Source of the DNA: Homarus americanus
Taxonomy: Eukaryota > Arthropoda > Malacostraca > Decapoda > Nephropidae
Direction of reading: 5' to 3'
NCBI RefSeq assembly: GCF_018991925.1
Contig: NW_024737068.1
Span: forward strand, 11,520,170-11,584,169
DNA length: 64,000 bases
In this document: piece by piece, positions 1 to 10,904 of the stretch
How the letters are laid out: each line of letters opens with the position of its first letter
Numbering within the stretch: the first letter of the stretch is position 1
Program-made: the position numbers and the translations under genes
The notes under the pieces: model-generated
Seen by the model: the letters and a program-made list of their open reading frames with translations, nothing else
The model's database searches: none
Told to the model about the DNA's origin: nothing

Positions 1-208
1 AATAAACCTAGCCTGATCCAACTCTATTCATAATAAAGCCAGCGTAGCCCACCAACTCAACATAAATATACCTAGCCTGACCCACCAACCCACTCTATTC
101 ATAATAAAGCCAGCGTAGCCCACCAAACCACCATAAATAAAACAGGCCTGACCCACTCAATAAAGCCAAGCGCTGCCCTCCAACCCACCATAATATACTC
201 TAGCCTGC
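1..208. repeat. Degenerate tandem repeat, unit about 60-70 bp
   Basis: About three diverged copies of a unit containing cctagcctga, cataataaagccagcg and tagcccaccaa. The array is cut by the following run of N, so its true length is unknown. No coding potential is visible. Confidence 0.75.
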
Positions 209-308
209 NNNNNNNNNNNNNNNNNNNNNNNNNNNNNNNNNNNNNNNNNNNNNNNNNNNNNNNNNNNNNNNNNNNNNNNNNNNNNNNNNNNNNNNNNNNN
301 NNNNNNNN
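209..308. other. Assembly gap (100 N)
   Basis: Run of 100 undetermined bases, the usual scaffold-gap placeholder. It follows directly on a tandem array, a common reason for assembly breakage. Confidence 0.99.
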
Positions 309-960
309 CGGAATTTGAAGAAGTGTAGACGGAGACAGAAGTTGCCCGCCTTGCTCCTGTCTAAGCTAACCGTGTGGGTAATTTAGACATTGGGTTGGTT
401 ATTGTAGGTAATTTAGAGCTGTCTGTCTGGTCGGCTGTCCTCTATATCGGCACTGGTTCTAGACAGTCAACTCTATCCTATAATACGGGTGTTTTAAGGT
501 CACATTTCGTACTACGCCGATCTGACTAAACGGGTTCTTGCCCAAGGATGTTATCTATTGCCTGGCCGTAAAGATTAGGGGTGGTGATGGACTCCTTGAG
601 ATTTGATAACTTTTTGTGGTACCATTGATAGTTGTTGTCAGTCTCTGGTGGATGATTTTGTAGGAGTTCTTACTCAAATCTTTCTAACTAAAGTGTGTAG
701 TAGCTGCTAGTTGATGGGTCTCACTACCAGGTCTCTATGTATTTCAGGTATGGTTCTATTATATGAGGGTCTTTCACCTCTGATGAATCTATAAAGGCTT
801 CGTTCTGGACCACCTGTAGTGTTTATATTTGAATGGTGGTGCTCAGAGTGTGAACATGGACTGCTGTGGAGGTTAATATTGCTATGATGAATGATTTAAC
901 CTGGTGCTGTTTTATTTCCTCAGGCAGGGCGATGAAACGGTACAGGTGTGTCATTGGCTG
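309..960. other. Unique-looking non-coding sequence
   Basis: No open frame of note on either strand, no microsatellite and no repeat that I recognise. It could be intronic or intergenic. Confidence 0.5.
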
Positions 961-1200
961 TGTAATAGAGGAAGGATAGAGGGGACGGAGGAGGGTGAGA
1001 GGTCGATGGAGAAGGGAAGGGATGGGAGGGGGAAGCTACAGGGAAGGGTAGGTGGGGTGAGAGGGGAAGGGGGGTGAGAGTAGAATACAGTAGAGGGTAG
1101 GGGGAGGGGTTAAAGAGAGGGGGGAGAGGGAAGGATGAAAGGGAGGAGGGGTGAGAAGGAGAGGGGTGAGAAGGAGAGGGGAGGAGGAGATTGAAAGTAT
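961..1200. repeat. Purine-rich (G/A) low-complexity tract
   Basis: Strongly G/A-biased on the plus strand, with repeated gaggggtgagaaggag-like words. Open frames here come from the composition. Confidence 0.8.
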
Positions 1201-1209
1201 TGGTTTAGT

Positions 1210-1241
1210 CGTGTGTGTGTGTGTCCACATACTTAAACACA

Positions 1242-1294
<53 letters not shown>
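1210..1294. repeat. (GT)n followed by (AC)n
   Basis: A short (GT)n run at 1210-1224 is followed within about 15 bases by a longer (AC)n run at 1236-1294. The two are complementary and could fold back. Confidence 0.95.
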
Positions 1295-1296
<2 letters not shown>

Positions 1297-2160
1297 ACAC
1301 ACACTATTTACGCACCTCAGGAGATTAAACTCTAAATTCCTTTCCAAATTCTAACCTCATTTACAGCTTCTTAAAAAATGTCTTTTGGGTTTATTTAAAA
1401 CTTGATGATGGAACACTTAAGCTGGCGATTAAGACCACGTGGTAATAAAAAAGGTTTCTGATGAGAAAGTCTTCACCTTGGCCTAGTTTCTGAGGAATTT
1501 GGTCATTAATGTATCATAGTTGGCTACCTGATGACGAAAGTGCCAAAGCTGCGGAGAGGACTTGCTACTGCAGTGCCAAAGGTTAGGCTAGGTTAGGTTA
1601 GGTAGAAGACTCGTATTATCAGTGCCAAAACTTACTTAGCTGTCCCGTGGGGGTAGTAAAAGCTATGTAGATGAGTCTTAGCTCACATGTCTCCTGTCAC
1701 ACCTCTTTAGTGATAGCTATCTGTCTTACCACTAATTGCTAGCTAACTACTTAACCACTAATTGATAGCCGACTCATTAGCCTTCCACATATGATAACCC
1801 ATATAACCTCTAATTGCTAGTTGGCCACGTGATCTCTAATTGCCAGCTAACTACCGCACCTCAAATTACCCACCAGCAAACTAACTAATCTCCTCCTATT
1901 TCCTTCTAACCTGAACAACTACCTTAATGGCCTGAGGGTTCAATAATAATCTTTAATGGCCAAGATGAGATTGTGATTAAAGGTGACGCCCTCAGGCAGG
2001 TAAGGAATTGCTAATTAACTTGCTCCCCCCCTCTCCCCCCCACCCACCCAACAGGTGTTGTGGGAGGAAAAGTGAGGAGGTGGAGGAGGAGGGGTTGAGG
2101 GGTGATGTAGGTGTGTCGAGATGTTTTATGACTTGTTTTGATGTTGACGTTTAGTGGGGA
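1295..2160. other. AT-rich non-coding sequence with weak internal repeats
   Basis: Mostly unremarkable. A short run of ggttagg words lies at 1583-1606 (telomere-like pentamer), and 1725-1880 carries four or so diverged copies of a word resembling ctaattgctagctaacta. No gene is supported. Confidence 0.5.
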
Positions 2161-2223
2161 CATACATACATACATACATACATACATACATACATACATA
2201 CATACATACATACATACATACAA
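2161..2223. repeat. (CATA)n microsatellite
   Basis: About 15 uninterrupted tetranucleotide copies. The minus-strand frame reading MYVCMYVC comes from this repeat. Confidence 0.97.
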
Positions 2224-2352
2224 GCATACAAGCATAGTTTCGTAGAGGATGATGGAAGGATGGTGTTCTCCGCTGTTAGTTATTAAGTCAGACAGACACA
2301 CTCCCATCTGGTGTTGTGTAGAGAGCCAGCTGTGTTATAAACTGCTAATATG

Positions 2353-3360
2353 AGTAATGTCATGCAGTATCTTGGTCATGAGGCTGTGTAATATAATAGT
2401 CATGTGAAGTAATGTCATGCAGTATCTTGGTCATGAGGAAGCTGTGTAATATAATAGTCATGTGAAGTAATGTCATGCAGTATCTTGGTCATGAGGAAGC
2501 TGTGTAATATAATAGTCATGTGAAGTAATGTCATGCAGTATCTTGGTCATGAGGAAGCTATGTAATATAATAGTCATGTGAAGTAATGTCATGCAGTATC
2601 TTGGTCATGAGGAAGCTGTGTAATATAATAGTCATGTGAAGTAATGTCATGCAGTATCTTGGTCATGAGGAAGCTGTGTAATATAATAGTCATGTGAAGT
2701 AATGTCATGCAGTATCTTGGTCATGAGGAAGCTGTGTAATATAATAGTCATGTGAAGTAATGTCATGCAGTATCTTGGTCATGAGGAAGCTGTGTAATAT
2801 AATAGTCATGTGAAGTAATGTCATGCAGTATCTTGGTCATGAGGAAGCTGTGTAATATAATAGTCATGTGAAGTAATGTCATGCAGTATCTTGGTCATGA
2901 GGAAGCTGTGTAATATAATAGTCATGTGAAGTAATGTCATGCAGTATCTTGGTCATGAGGAAGCTGTGTAATATAATAGTCATGTGAAGTAATGTCATGC
3001 AGTATCTTGGTCATGAGGAAGCTGTGTAATATAATAGTCATGTGAAGTAATGTCATGCAGTATCTTGGTCATGAGGAAGCTGTGTAATATAATAGTCATG
3101 TGAAGTAATGTCATACAGTATCTTGGTCATGAGGAAGCTGTGTAATATAATAGTCATGTGAAGTAATGTCATGCAGTATCTTGGTCATGAGGAAGCTGTG
3201 TAATATAATAGTCATATGAAGTAATGTCATGCAGTATCTTGGTCACGAGGAAGCTGTGTAATATAATAGTCATGTGAAGTAATGTCATGCAGTATCTTGG
3301 TCATGAGGAAGCTGTGTAATATAATAGTCATGTGAAGTAATGTCATGTAGTATCTTGGCC
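2353..3360. repeat. 58-bp minisatellite, 17 full copies
   Basis: Each copy starts with agtaatgtcatgcagtatct and ends with aatagtcatgtga. Copy starts fall at 2353, 2408, 2466, 2524 and then every 58 bases to 3336, where a partial copy ends the array. The first copy is 55 bp because it lacks a three-base gaa. Copies differ by only a few single substitutions (for example near 3114, 3213 and 3246), so the array is recent or being homogenised. No open frame runs through it. Confidence 0.97.
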
Positions 3361-3469
3361 ATAATAAGGTTTTTTATGACCTACTGACACTGAGGAGTAG
3401 TGAGCCAGTACGGATGTTGATATCTGTCTGGTTCTGAGAAATGTGTATGTGTGTGACTTACTGCTGGCG

Positions 3470-3472
<3 letters not shown>

Positions 3473-3558
<86 letters not shown>
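3473..3558. repeat. (CT)n microsatellite
   Basis: Uninterrupted dinucleotide run of about 85 bases. Confidence 0.98.
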
Positions 3559-3560
<2 letters not shown>

Positions 3561-3900
3561 AATTCCAATTCACGAAAATAGAATAATCTAATATATTTTT
3601 ATTTCGATTTTTTTACCCGTATTTATTTAACTCGTTAGTGGTATTAATCCGACACGAGACTGTCAGTATCACGACCACTGGGAGATGGCTTACTCCGTCT
3701 GTGACACATTATATCTCTCTTTCACTTTCTCTTTCGTTTTTGTCCTTTCCCTTTATATTATCTCTATTTTCTTCTCTCTCACACACACACTTATAAGCAT
3801 GAGTAAATATAACCTTCTCGGGAACCATCTCGTAAGTCTGTCCACTGAGATTATTACCCTGAAACGCATTTCTTGACATATCAGTGGTGTAATATATCGT
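3559..3900. other. AT-rich non-coding sequence
   Basis: No repeat or gene recognised. A 63-codon open frame at 3685-3876 is rich in S, F and L and overlaps pyrimidine-rich sequence, so I do not call it a gene. Confidence 0.5.
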
Positions 3901-3901
3901 G

Positions 3902-4215
3902 TGATGGTGATGATGATGGTGGTGGTGGTGGTGGTGGTGGTGGTGGTGGTGGTGGTGGTGGTGGTGGTGGTGGTGGTGGTGGTGGTGAGTGGTGGTGGTG
4001 GTGGTGGTGGTGGTGGTGGTGGTGGTGGTGGTGGTTGGTGGTGGTGGTGGTGGTGGGGGGGATGATGTTGGTGATGATGTCAGTGATGATGATCATGATG
4101 AAAATGACGATGATGATGATAATTATGATAGTGATGACAGGCATAACGATGATAATGATGATGATGTTGATGACGACGATGATAATGAGGACTATGATAT
4201 TAGAATCAAAGATGA
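3902..4215. repeat. (GGT)n and (GAT)n compound trinucleotide repeat
   Basis: A (GGT)n run of roughly 150 bases passes into degenerate gatgat words. Poly-Gly, poly-Trp, poly-Val and poly-His frames overlap it in several registers, which shows that none is a real protein. Confidence 0.96.
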
Positions 4216-4303
4216 TTAACAAAATTTATGTAGATAGTACTACTAATAAAAATCATAATATGTATTAATGGTGCTAATGATAGTATTAACAAAAACAGTT
4301 ATA

Positions 4304-4420
4304 AAATAATAATAATAATAATAAAAAAGGAACATTTTAATGAGAGATAGAAAGAGACAGGAGACATGACAAATGAGAGAAAGAGAGAGAGAGGGGGAGA
4401 GAGAGACAGACAGTGAGTGG
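4304..4420. repeat. (AAT)n and (GA)n microsatellites
   Basis: A short (AAT)n run at 4306-4325 is followed by a GA-rich stretch at 4368-4410. Confidence 0.85.
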
Positions 4421-4625
4421 TGATTGGCCAGACACCTACCAATGAGAGAGTCACTTAAGCACACACACGAAACGACCTTCTTCTCAGAACACCGTCTCAT
4501 GAATGCCACTTAACGTCACCACTTAACTCTTGAGTCAACATTGTTTTAACTGTCATTATGAGAGCAAGAGGCAATATGCTGATTTTTGGCAGGCTTTTTA
4601 TATTGGGGGGCGGGAAGGTAATGTT

Positions 4626-4827
4626 TTCTTCTTCTTCTTCTTCTTCTTCTTCTTATTCTTCTTATTCTTATTATTATTGTTATTGTTGTTGTTGTTGTTG
4701 TTGTTGTTGCTTTTGTTTTTTCGTGTTCATCATCCCTATTAAAATCATTATCTCCATCATTATCATCATCATCATCATCATCTGTCATTATCCCCCTCCC
4801 ACACATACACACACACACACACACACC
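4626..4827. repeat. Compound microsatellite (CTT)n-(ATT)n-(GTT)n-(ATC)n-(AC)n
   Basis: Five simple repeat types lie in series, with (AC)n at 4803-4827. Overlapping poly-Ser, poly-Leu and poly-Cys frames are translations of the repeat. Confidence 0.95.
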
Positions 4828-4907
4828 CTAAAAGGGCACAAGTCAACAGCTTCACTAACAACCCTTGACCTTGGACTGAATAGAGGTCAGTCCTGGCGGA
4901 GGTCCTA

Positions 4908-5590
4908 AAGTAATTATACCATGAACTTGAACTTTACGTAACACTTACAAAATGAACTTAAAACTTAAATAAATATAACATAAATAAATTCATTTTTTGA
5001 ACTTGAAACGTCGCAATGGTCATACAATTAGAAAATAAACTTAAGAATATATATGAATGTAAAGGAAATAAGTTCTCTTTTTTTTAACTTGAAACGTCAG
5101 AAAAGATCATAGGGTAAAAGAGGTTCATTAGGTTATTAATGTCCAGAAAATGAACTTAATTGTGTTGAAAATAAACTTATGAACAGTTCAATCTTAGGTT
5201 CATTTTTTTTTACTTGAAGTGTAAAAGAAGTTCATGTTTTAGGGAAGTTTGCATTGATAGTACGACCATAAAAATAAACTTAAAATTCGTATACATGTGG
5301 TTAATTATATCTGAAAGTTTATTTTTCTGTACTCTAAGGCTCAGTAAGATCATAAGATATTAATAGTCTAACACTGGAAAAAAACAACTTTCTAATGAAT
5401 CATAGTGCAGAGAGAGTTCATACCCTGATATAACTTTGAACTTAAAAACAAAAACATCCTATTTACCCGCCAGTATGTAACCCTGAACTTGAACTTCTAG
5501 ACATGTTATATAGCAGCTTTTTTTGGAGGGGGAGGCAGATTTGAATTTTTAAAAACAGATGAACTTGGAAAAATTTTATTGAACCAAATT
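4908..5590. repeat. AT-rich region with dispersed gaacttgaa/aacttaaa words
   Basis: The words aacttgaa, gaacttaa and aataaactta recur at irregular spacing through about 650 bases, alternating with short T or A runs. It looks like an old decayed tandem repeat. No gene is visible. Confidence 0.55.
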
Positions 5591-5599
5591 ATATGACCT

Positions 5600-6015
5600 G
5601 GTATCTTTCATTCTCTACCCTCCACTTCCTCTCTCACCCTCTCCCTTCCATTCCTCACACTCTTCTCTTATCTACTTCCTTTACCCCTTCTTTCTCTTCT
5701 CTCAATTCCTTCCACTATTATTAATAATCTTTTCCCCTCCACTTCTCCCCTCTTCGTCCATCTCCTTTCTTACCCTCCATCCCTTCCTCCCTCCCTCTTC
5801 TCCTCCTCTTCTCCTACCTTCTTCTCTACCTTCCACACTTATCCTCCACTTACCGTACCCACCTCCCTTCTCCCCTCTCCTCCAACATTCACCCTTATTC
5901 TCCTCTCCCCATTCCTCCTTTATCCCCTCCTCCAACATTCACCCCTTATCCTCCCACTCCTCCCCCTTCCTTCCTCACCCCTCCTATACCTCTTCCTCTC
6001 TACCCACTCCCACTC
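5600..6015. repeat. Polypyrimidine (C/T) tract
   Basis: Nearly pure C/T on the plus strand for about 400 bases, with weak internal repetition around tccaacattcaccc. The R/G/E/K-rich minus-strand frame is compositional. Confidence 0.9.
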
Positions 6016-6147
6016 AGCAGTACTGTCGTGACCACCACATAACAAGTGGGCGGGTGGGCGGGGGTTAGTCAACCTCTCGCGTCATCTCTGTGTACGTGAG
6101 AGAGAGTCAGTGTATCAGATCCAAACTGTAGCCCAGTTCTTCCTCCT

Positions 6148-6171
6148 ACACACACACACACACACACACAC
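6148..6171. repeat. (AC)n microsatellite
   Basis: Short dinucleotide run. Confidence 0.95.
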
Positions 6172-6184
6172 TTCTAACCCTTTG

Positions 6185-6357
6185 AGTCCTGGAGGTTTAA
6201 AAATATTGTCCTCGCAAGGGTCAAAACATCATCTTCAGAGGGTTAATCATCGTCATCACAAAGGTTAAAGCATCATCCTCAAGGGGTAAACCACAATTTT
6301 CAATGTTTAAAACTTCGTCCTCAAAGGGTTAACATATCAGCCTCAAAGGGTTAAGTG
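6185..6357. repeat. Degenerate tandem repeat, unit about 27 bp
   Basis: Six or so diverged copies built around catcatcctcaaagggttaa. Spacing is roughly regular and the copies have diverged by point changes, so the array is old. Confidence 0.7.
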
Positions 6358-6520
6358 AGTTTTTAAGTAGGATTTTATAAATTACGTAAGTGTGATTTCA
6401 TATAATTTGAACTGTTAAGTAATTGTATAAATTTAAAAGTTAGGTAAATGTTTTTTTTTAAGGGGATTACCCCACCCGGGCACAGGTCACTGACCCACAT
6501 CGGGGCCTGGGGGGCGAAGT

Positions 6521-6655
6521 TGTAATAATAATAATATTAATATTAATAATAATAATAATAAAAATAATAATAATACCAGTAATAATAATAATAATTCAGA
6601 TAAGTAAAATTTATAATAAAAAAAAAAAAAATAATAATAATAATAATAAAGAACC
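6521..6655. repeat. (AAT)n microsatellite
   Basis: Interrupted taa/aat trinucleotide runs with an A-rich centre. Poly-Leu and poly-Tyr frames on the minus strand derive from it. Confidence 0.95.
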
Positions 6656-6691
6656 ATAAAGAAATACATAAATGAAAAAACAAATATTAAG

Positions 6692-7390
6692 AGTGAGAAA
6701 CAATATACAGTATGTATGTTGTGTTGTCAATAGTAAGAGAAACAATTGAGACCCTGCAATTGTGTGTAAATGAGGCAGAAAGTCAGATCAGCAACCTGGG
6801 ACTTGGTCACAATTTTTGTGATGCCATATGGCAGCAGGGTCTACCATTAGACAACACATTATGCTTCCAATATCTTCCCAGGCGGTAGTACCTCCCTGTT
6901 TGGTAAAAATTTAAATTTAATGTGTCTTTAATTCAGTATTGAGTTTAAGTTAAGATGGTAGGTTAAGACATTATATATTATATACAACTTCTTTGTTTAA
7001 GTGTTAAATTTATGAAAGTTGAAGTTTAAGTAAGTGAATTAGAATAATGTATAATAGGTAGAGTAAACTGAAAATATAAGTAAATTTAACGTTTTGGTGG
7101 GTGTATTGCATACGGTTTACGTAAATGACTTTCAGTAACATGTAAACTTATGTAGATGTCTTTAGCAGGTAGTAGGCAGCTACCAAACAGGGAGGTACTA
7201 CCGCCTGGGAAGATATTGGAAGCATAATGTGTTGTCTAATGGTAGACCCTGCTGCCATATGGCATCACAAAAATTGTGACCAAGTCCCAGGTTGCTGATC
7301 TGACTTTCTGCCTCATTTACACACAATTGCAGGGTCTCAATTGTTTCTCTCACTATTGACAACACAACATACATATAGTGTTTCTCACTA
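6692..7390. mobile_element. Foldback-type element with near-perfect arms of about 200 bp
   Basis: The left arm (6692-6904) is the reverse complement of the right arm (7181-7390). Over the inner ~190 bases I see a single mismatch (aatagtaagag against aatagtgagag). The outer 20-25 bases carry a small indel next to a shared gtgagaaac end. A 276-bp AT-rich spacer (6905-7180) has no open frame. Arm words include aggcggtagtacctccctg. A transcript across it would fold into a long hairpin. Foldback/MITE-like element is the simplest reading. I found no clear target-site duplication, so the class is unassigned. Confidence 0.85.
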
Positions 7391-7705
7391 TTGATCTGAT
7401 TTATATTTTTCCAGTATACTCTGTAAGGCAGCCACGATACCTATATATTTATACCCACTTAAAAAGCTGTCGAGAATACTTTAAATTCATTAAAGGAGTC
7501 TTACAGAATATGTAACTGATCTCGTAGGTAGTGAAGATACAGCGCAATGTTGACTAGGCCTTTTTTCGGTACACAAGGAGGCAGAGTAGCCGGCACTGCA
7601 CTCGACCACTTTCACTTCCCCAAATGTAAAGTTAGGCACAGCCATTTACAGCTGTTCCTATAACTACAGTACTAATAAACCCCATTATTCCTAAAATTTA
7701 TCACC
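7391..7705. other. Non-coding spacer between two mobile elements
   Basis: No gene or repeat recognised. It ends where the terminal inverted repeat of the next element begins. Confidence 0.5.
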
Positions 7706-7837
7706 TACAGTCACAAGCCTTAATTTCTAACCCACCTTGGCCAGAGGGAGGGTTGAATCCAGCGGTCTTTCTGATCGACGGCTCACCGTGGCAGCACACA
7801 AACAAACACACAACCCAATATATCATGAGACGTTCGA
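7706..7837. repeat. Left terminal inverted repeat of the 2-kb element
   Basis: Contains gttgaatccagcggtctttc and gcacacaaacaaacacacaa, which pair with the right arm. The word gttgaatcc resembles a tRNA B box lacking one base, but no matching A box was found. Confidence 0.8.
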
Positions 7838-8136
7838 CTACCCATCACCACCGGATGTATTTAAACAGCACCGTCGCTTTTTCACAGTTAATTACTTTTA
7901 TTAATACAAAATCTTAGACAGCCAATATAAATTAGACAAGAACTAAATAACATTTGAAAATAATGAATATATTATAGAAGCTGTGGGAGAGTCGAACCAG
8001 CTTTAGTTGGTGACACCCCGGCTATCACTTCCTCCCCTGTCCCATAACTGTCTCACACTCTTCTTCCCGTCAACACTGTCCCCGTTCTTCCTCTCCTTAC
8101 TAGGTCATTCTCCAATCCTTTAATTATTGATATGCA

Positions 8137-8137
<1 letters not shown>

Positions 8138-8186
<49 letters not shown>
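8138..8186. repeat. (GT)n microsatellite in copy A
   Basis: About 24 GT units. The corresponding run in copy B is about twice as long. Confidence 0.97.
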
Positions 8187-8188
<2 letters not shown>

Positions 8189-8343
8189 AAAAAACATAGA
8201 AACGAAGTTCGTGAAGTTACAATCAGACTTAGTGCGTCAGAGGTACAGTCACAAGCCCTAACTTGTAGCCCACCCTGGCCAGAGGGAGAGTTGAATCCAG
8301 CGGTCTTTCTGAACGACGGTTCACCGTCGAAAGAATAAGATGT

Positions 8344-8390
8344 GTAACCTAACCAACAGGGAGCTTCGCCCCCCGTTAGTTAGGTTACAA
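8344..8390. repeat. Perfect short hairpin inside copy A
   Basis: The word gtaacctaac at the left is matched by gttaggttac at the right, with a further ggg/ccc pairing inside around agcttcgc. In copy B (near 51652-51698) one stem base is changed, so the hairpin is weaker there. Confidence 0.75.
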
Positions 8391-8732
8391 CACGCCGTAT
8401 ATAACATATTTATGGTTAAGTCACCTGTTATTTAGTGCTGGGTGTATATTTGACATCATTTATGTATATACGAGACTATAGGCGATATAGAGTGAAGGAA
8501 GAGCAAGGATAAGACACTTTAAATACAGACAGTTAAACTTAATTCTGCCGAAAATAAAAATATTAAACTATTACAGCGAACTGTGGCAACTCTTGTGTGA
8601 AACTCTGCAGGTAATGTTATTAATTACATCCCTGAAGCAGCTAAAATAAAGTTATACATTGTTATTACAACAACACCATTCATTATTTTCACAAGTCGGG
8701 TATTTGTTTCACTCACCATGTCAAGCGTCAGC

Positions 8733-8856
8733 ACGCAATGCTCCTCTTGAATGCTCTACTCTCACGTAATGCTCCTCTTGAATGCTCTACTCTCACGTAA
8801 TGCTCCTCTTGAATGCTCTACTCTCACGTAATGCTCCTCTTGAATGCTCTACTCTC
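8733..8856. repeat. 31-bp tandem array, four copies
   Basis: Exactly 124 bases, four units starting acgtaatgctcctcttgaat (the first reads acgcaatg). The homologous array in copy B has six units, one shortened. Confidence 0.95.
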
Positions 8857-9129
8857 ATGGTTATGGTCACGTTCCAAAGTTTGCTTCACTTACTGAAGCT
8901 GTTCGTCTCTGCCACAGTATCAATAAAATAGTTATTTCCAATATGGGCTGTTGTTCATATTATTTATTCATTGAATTGTTGTGTGAAAAAGCAACAGTTA
9001 TGTGTAAACCCTCCCAGTGTTGACTGGTGTTCGAACGTCTCATAATATGTTGGGTTGTGTGGTCGTTCGTGTGTTGTCACGGTGAGCCGTCGCCAGTCGT
9101 TCAGAAAGACCGCTGGCTTCAACTCTCCC

Positions 9130-9635
9130 CAGGGCCGGATTCAGGAGTGGGCAAAGTGGGCAGCTGCCCAGGGGCCTGCACATATTACAATATTTTATTT
9201 ATTTGTTTATTCATTTGGATTATTTTTATTTTCATTCTTTAAAATTCATGTTTATCTATTCCATCACGTAAAACTATGTTCAGCAAGAAGCGTGATAGAA
9301 ATTAGGCTAGCTACTCCTTGAAATTCATGAATACCTGGTTTTCCTATGAACCGTATATTTTTAATGAATGCTATTGTTTGTGTTGCTAATAATATATTTA
9401 GAATTCCACAAACATATATTGTAGAATGTCCTCAATATAACTGCATATGGCTTCAAAATTGTCCAAAGAAGTGTTCAAATTTCAAAATTTTCCCGGGGGG
9501 CTTACAGCGCCCCCCGGAACTCCCAGATGTTTAGGCTCGCTTCACTCACCACCCCACCCTCTTGGATAGTTATAATGAGGGGGGCCTCCACAAAGAGGCT
9601 GCCCATGGGCCTCCACAGGTCTAAATCCGGCACTG
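9130..9635. mobile_element. Non-autonomous hAT-like element, 506 bp, with 8-bp target duplication
   Basis: Ends are cagggccggattcaggag at the left and, in inverted sense, cagtgccggatttagac at the right, a terminal pattern seen in animal hAT elements. The flanks actctccc at 9122-9129 and actctccc at 9636-9643 form a perfect 8-bp duplication, the size expected for hAT. The interior is AT-rich and carries a short inverted word (ccggggggc/gccccccgg near 9493-9519). It has no transposase frame, so it must have been moved by an enzyme encoded elsewhere. It sits in the right arm of the 2-kb element and is therefore younger than it. Confidence 0.88.
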
Positions 9636-9683
9636 ACTCTCCCTTCGGCCAGGGTGGGCTATAAATGAAGCCTTGTGACTGTA

Positions 9684-10056
<373 letters not shown>

Positions 10057-10148
10057 TCTCTTTTATCTCTGGGTCACTGACAGGTATTAAAAACCCAGAA
10101 TGCCTCATCTGCTCAAGCTGATATAAAACATAGAGTCTCTTTGCTCTC

Positions 10149-10171
10149 TGTGTGTGTGTGTGTGTGTGTGT
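10149..10171. repeat. (GT)n microsatellite
   Basis: Short GT run about 95 bases after the long AC array, opposite in phase. Confidence 0.95.
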
Positions 10172-10293
10172 ATTATTATGGATGTTATTTTTATCAATAT
10201 TGGTCATATTGATGACAATGATCATGATATTATTGATAATATTGATAGTGACAAAGAAACTATAAATAGGAATATTGATAAAGATGATGACAA

Positions 10294-10294
10294 C

Positions 10295-10337
<43 letters not shown>

Positions 10338-10338
10338 T
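10294..10338. repeat. (ATT)n microsatellite
   Basis: Uninterrupted trinucleotide run preceded by a degenerate gatattgata stretch from about 10186. Confidence 0.97.
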
Positions 10339-10904
10339 CTAGAAACAACAATTACGGGCACGTGTGATATGAGTGATACATAACACATAGATAAGACACA
10401 GGAGAGACACATAGGTAAGACATGCATAGAACACAACCATAGACACTGAAGGTTAATATTATATAGGTTAAGACATGCGGTGAATGTGGGTTACAACGCG
10501 CCAGACATGCGTGGGACATGCGGTGAACGAGACAACGGCGTGAGTCATGCGCTATATCGGGTATCAACCGCATGACGTCACGGTGTTGTGTCCCTGGCGC
10601 AACCATTAAATGTCTTCATATATTTTCATAACTGGCTGACTGGTGCTCACGTCTTCCCACGACTCAGCAACAAACAGTCACTTTTAAATAGATGTTGTTA
10701 AGTAAGGTTTATGATGATGTTTACTTAAGTGTATAAATTTACGGAGTTTAAGTATGTATTTACTTTATCGGATATAATTAATTCTCTTGAAGAGGTTTGT
10801 TTTTCCTAGTATGATCAGGTGTATAAATCAAATGCCTCCTTTGTAAGTACTTAAGTGAGTTTATTGATACATGATCTATTGTAAGTCTTCTATTAATTAT
10901 TTTA
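10339..10904. other. Non-coding sequence
   Basis: Weak repetition of gacatgc/gacacata words at 10375-10530. The rest is AT-rich and featureless. No gene. Confidence 0.5.

Larger units (their letters stand above)
7842..8990. repeat. Interior repeat, copy A (second copy at 51101-52359)
   Basis: Runs from ccatcaccaccggatgtatt to ttgttgtgtgaaaaa. It aligns along its length with 51101-52359. I counted about 20 substitutions by eye outside the two length-variable arrays, roughly 2 percent. The (GT)n run is shorter here and the 31-bp array has four copies against six. On the minus strand ggttcgactctcc near 7991-8003 resembles a tRNA B box, but an A box is not convincing. Confidence 0.9.
7706..9683. 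mobile_element. Terminal-inverted-repeat element of about 2 kb, no transposase
   Basis: The left end 7706-7837 (starting tacagtcacaagcc, ending gagacgttcga) is matched in inverted orientation by 9031-9129 plus 9644-9683. The arms are about 130-140 bp and roughly 85-90 percent alike by eye. The right arm is split by a later 506-bp insertion (9130-9635). The interior carries a (GT)n run, a hairpin, a four-copy 31-bp array and an internal stretch resembling the arm itself (8249-8338). No transposase-like frame is present, so it would be non-autonomous. The superfamily is not assigned. Confidence 0.75.

Noticed and set aside
2353..3360. CRISPR array
   Set aside because: Units are contiguous 58-bp copies with no unique spacers, no cas genes, and a eukaryotic context.
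3873..4268. 131-codon frame with long poly-Gly and poly-Trp runs
   Set aside because: It is a translation of (GGT)n; overlapping poly-Val and poly-His frames exist in other registers.
7985..8060. Minus-strand tRNA-like promoter (ggttcgactctcc B box)
   Set aside because: No convincing A box at the right distance, and the sequence is part of the repeated interior; noted in that entry only.
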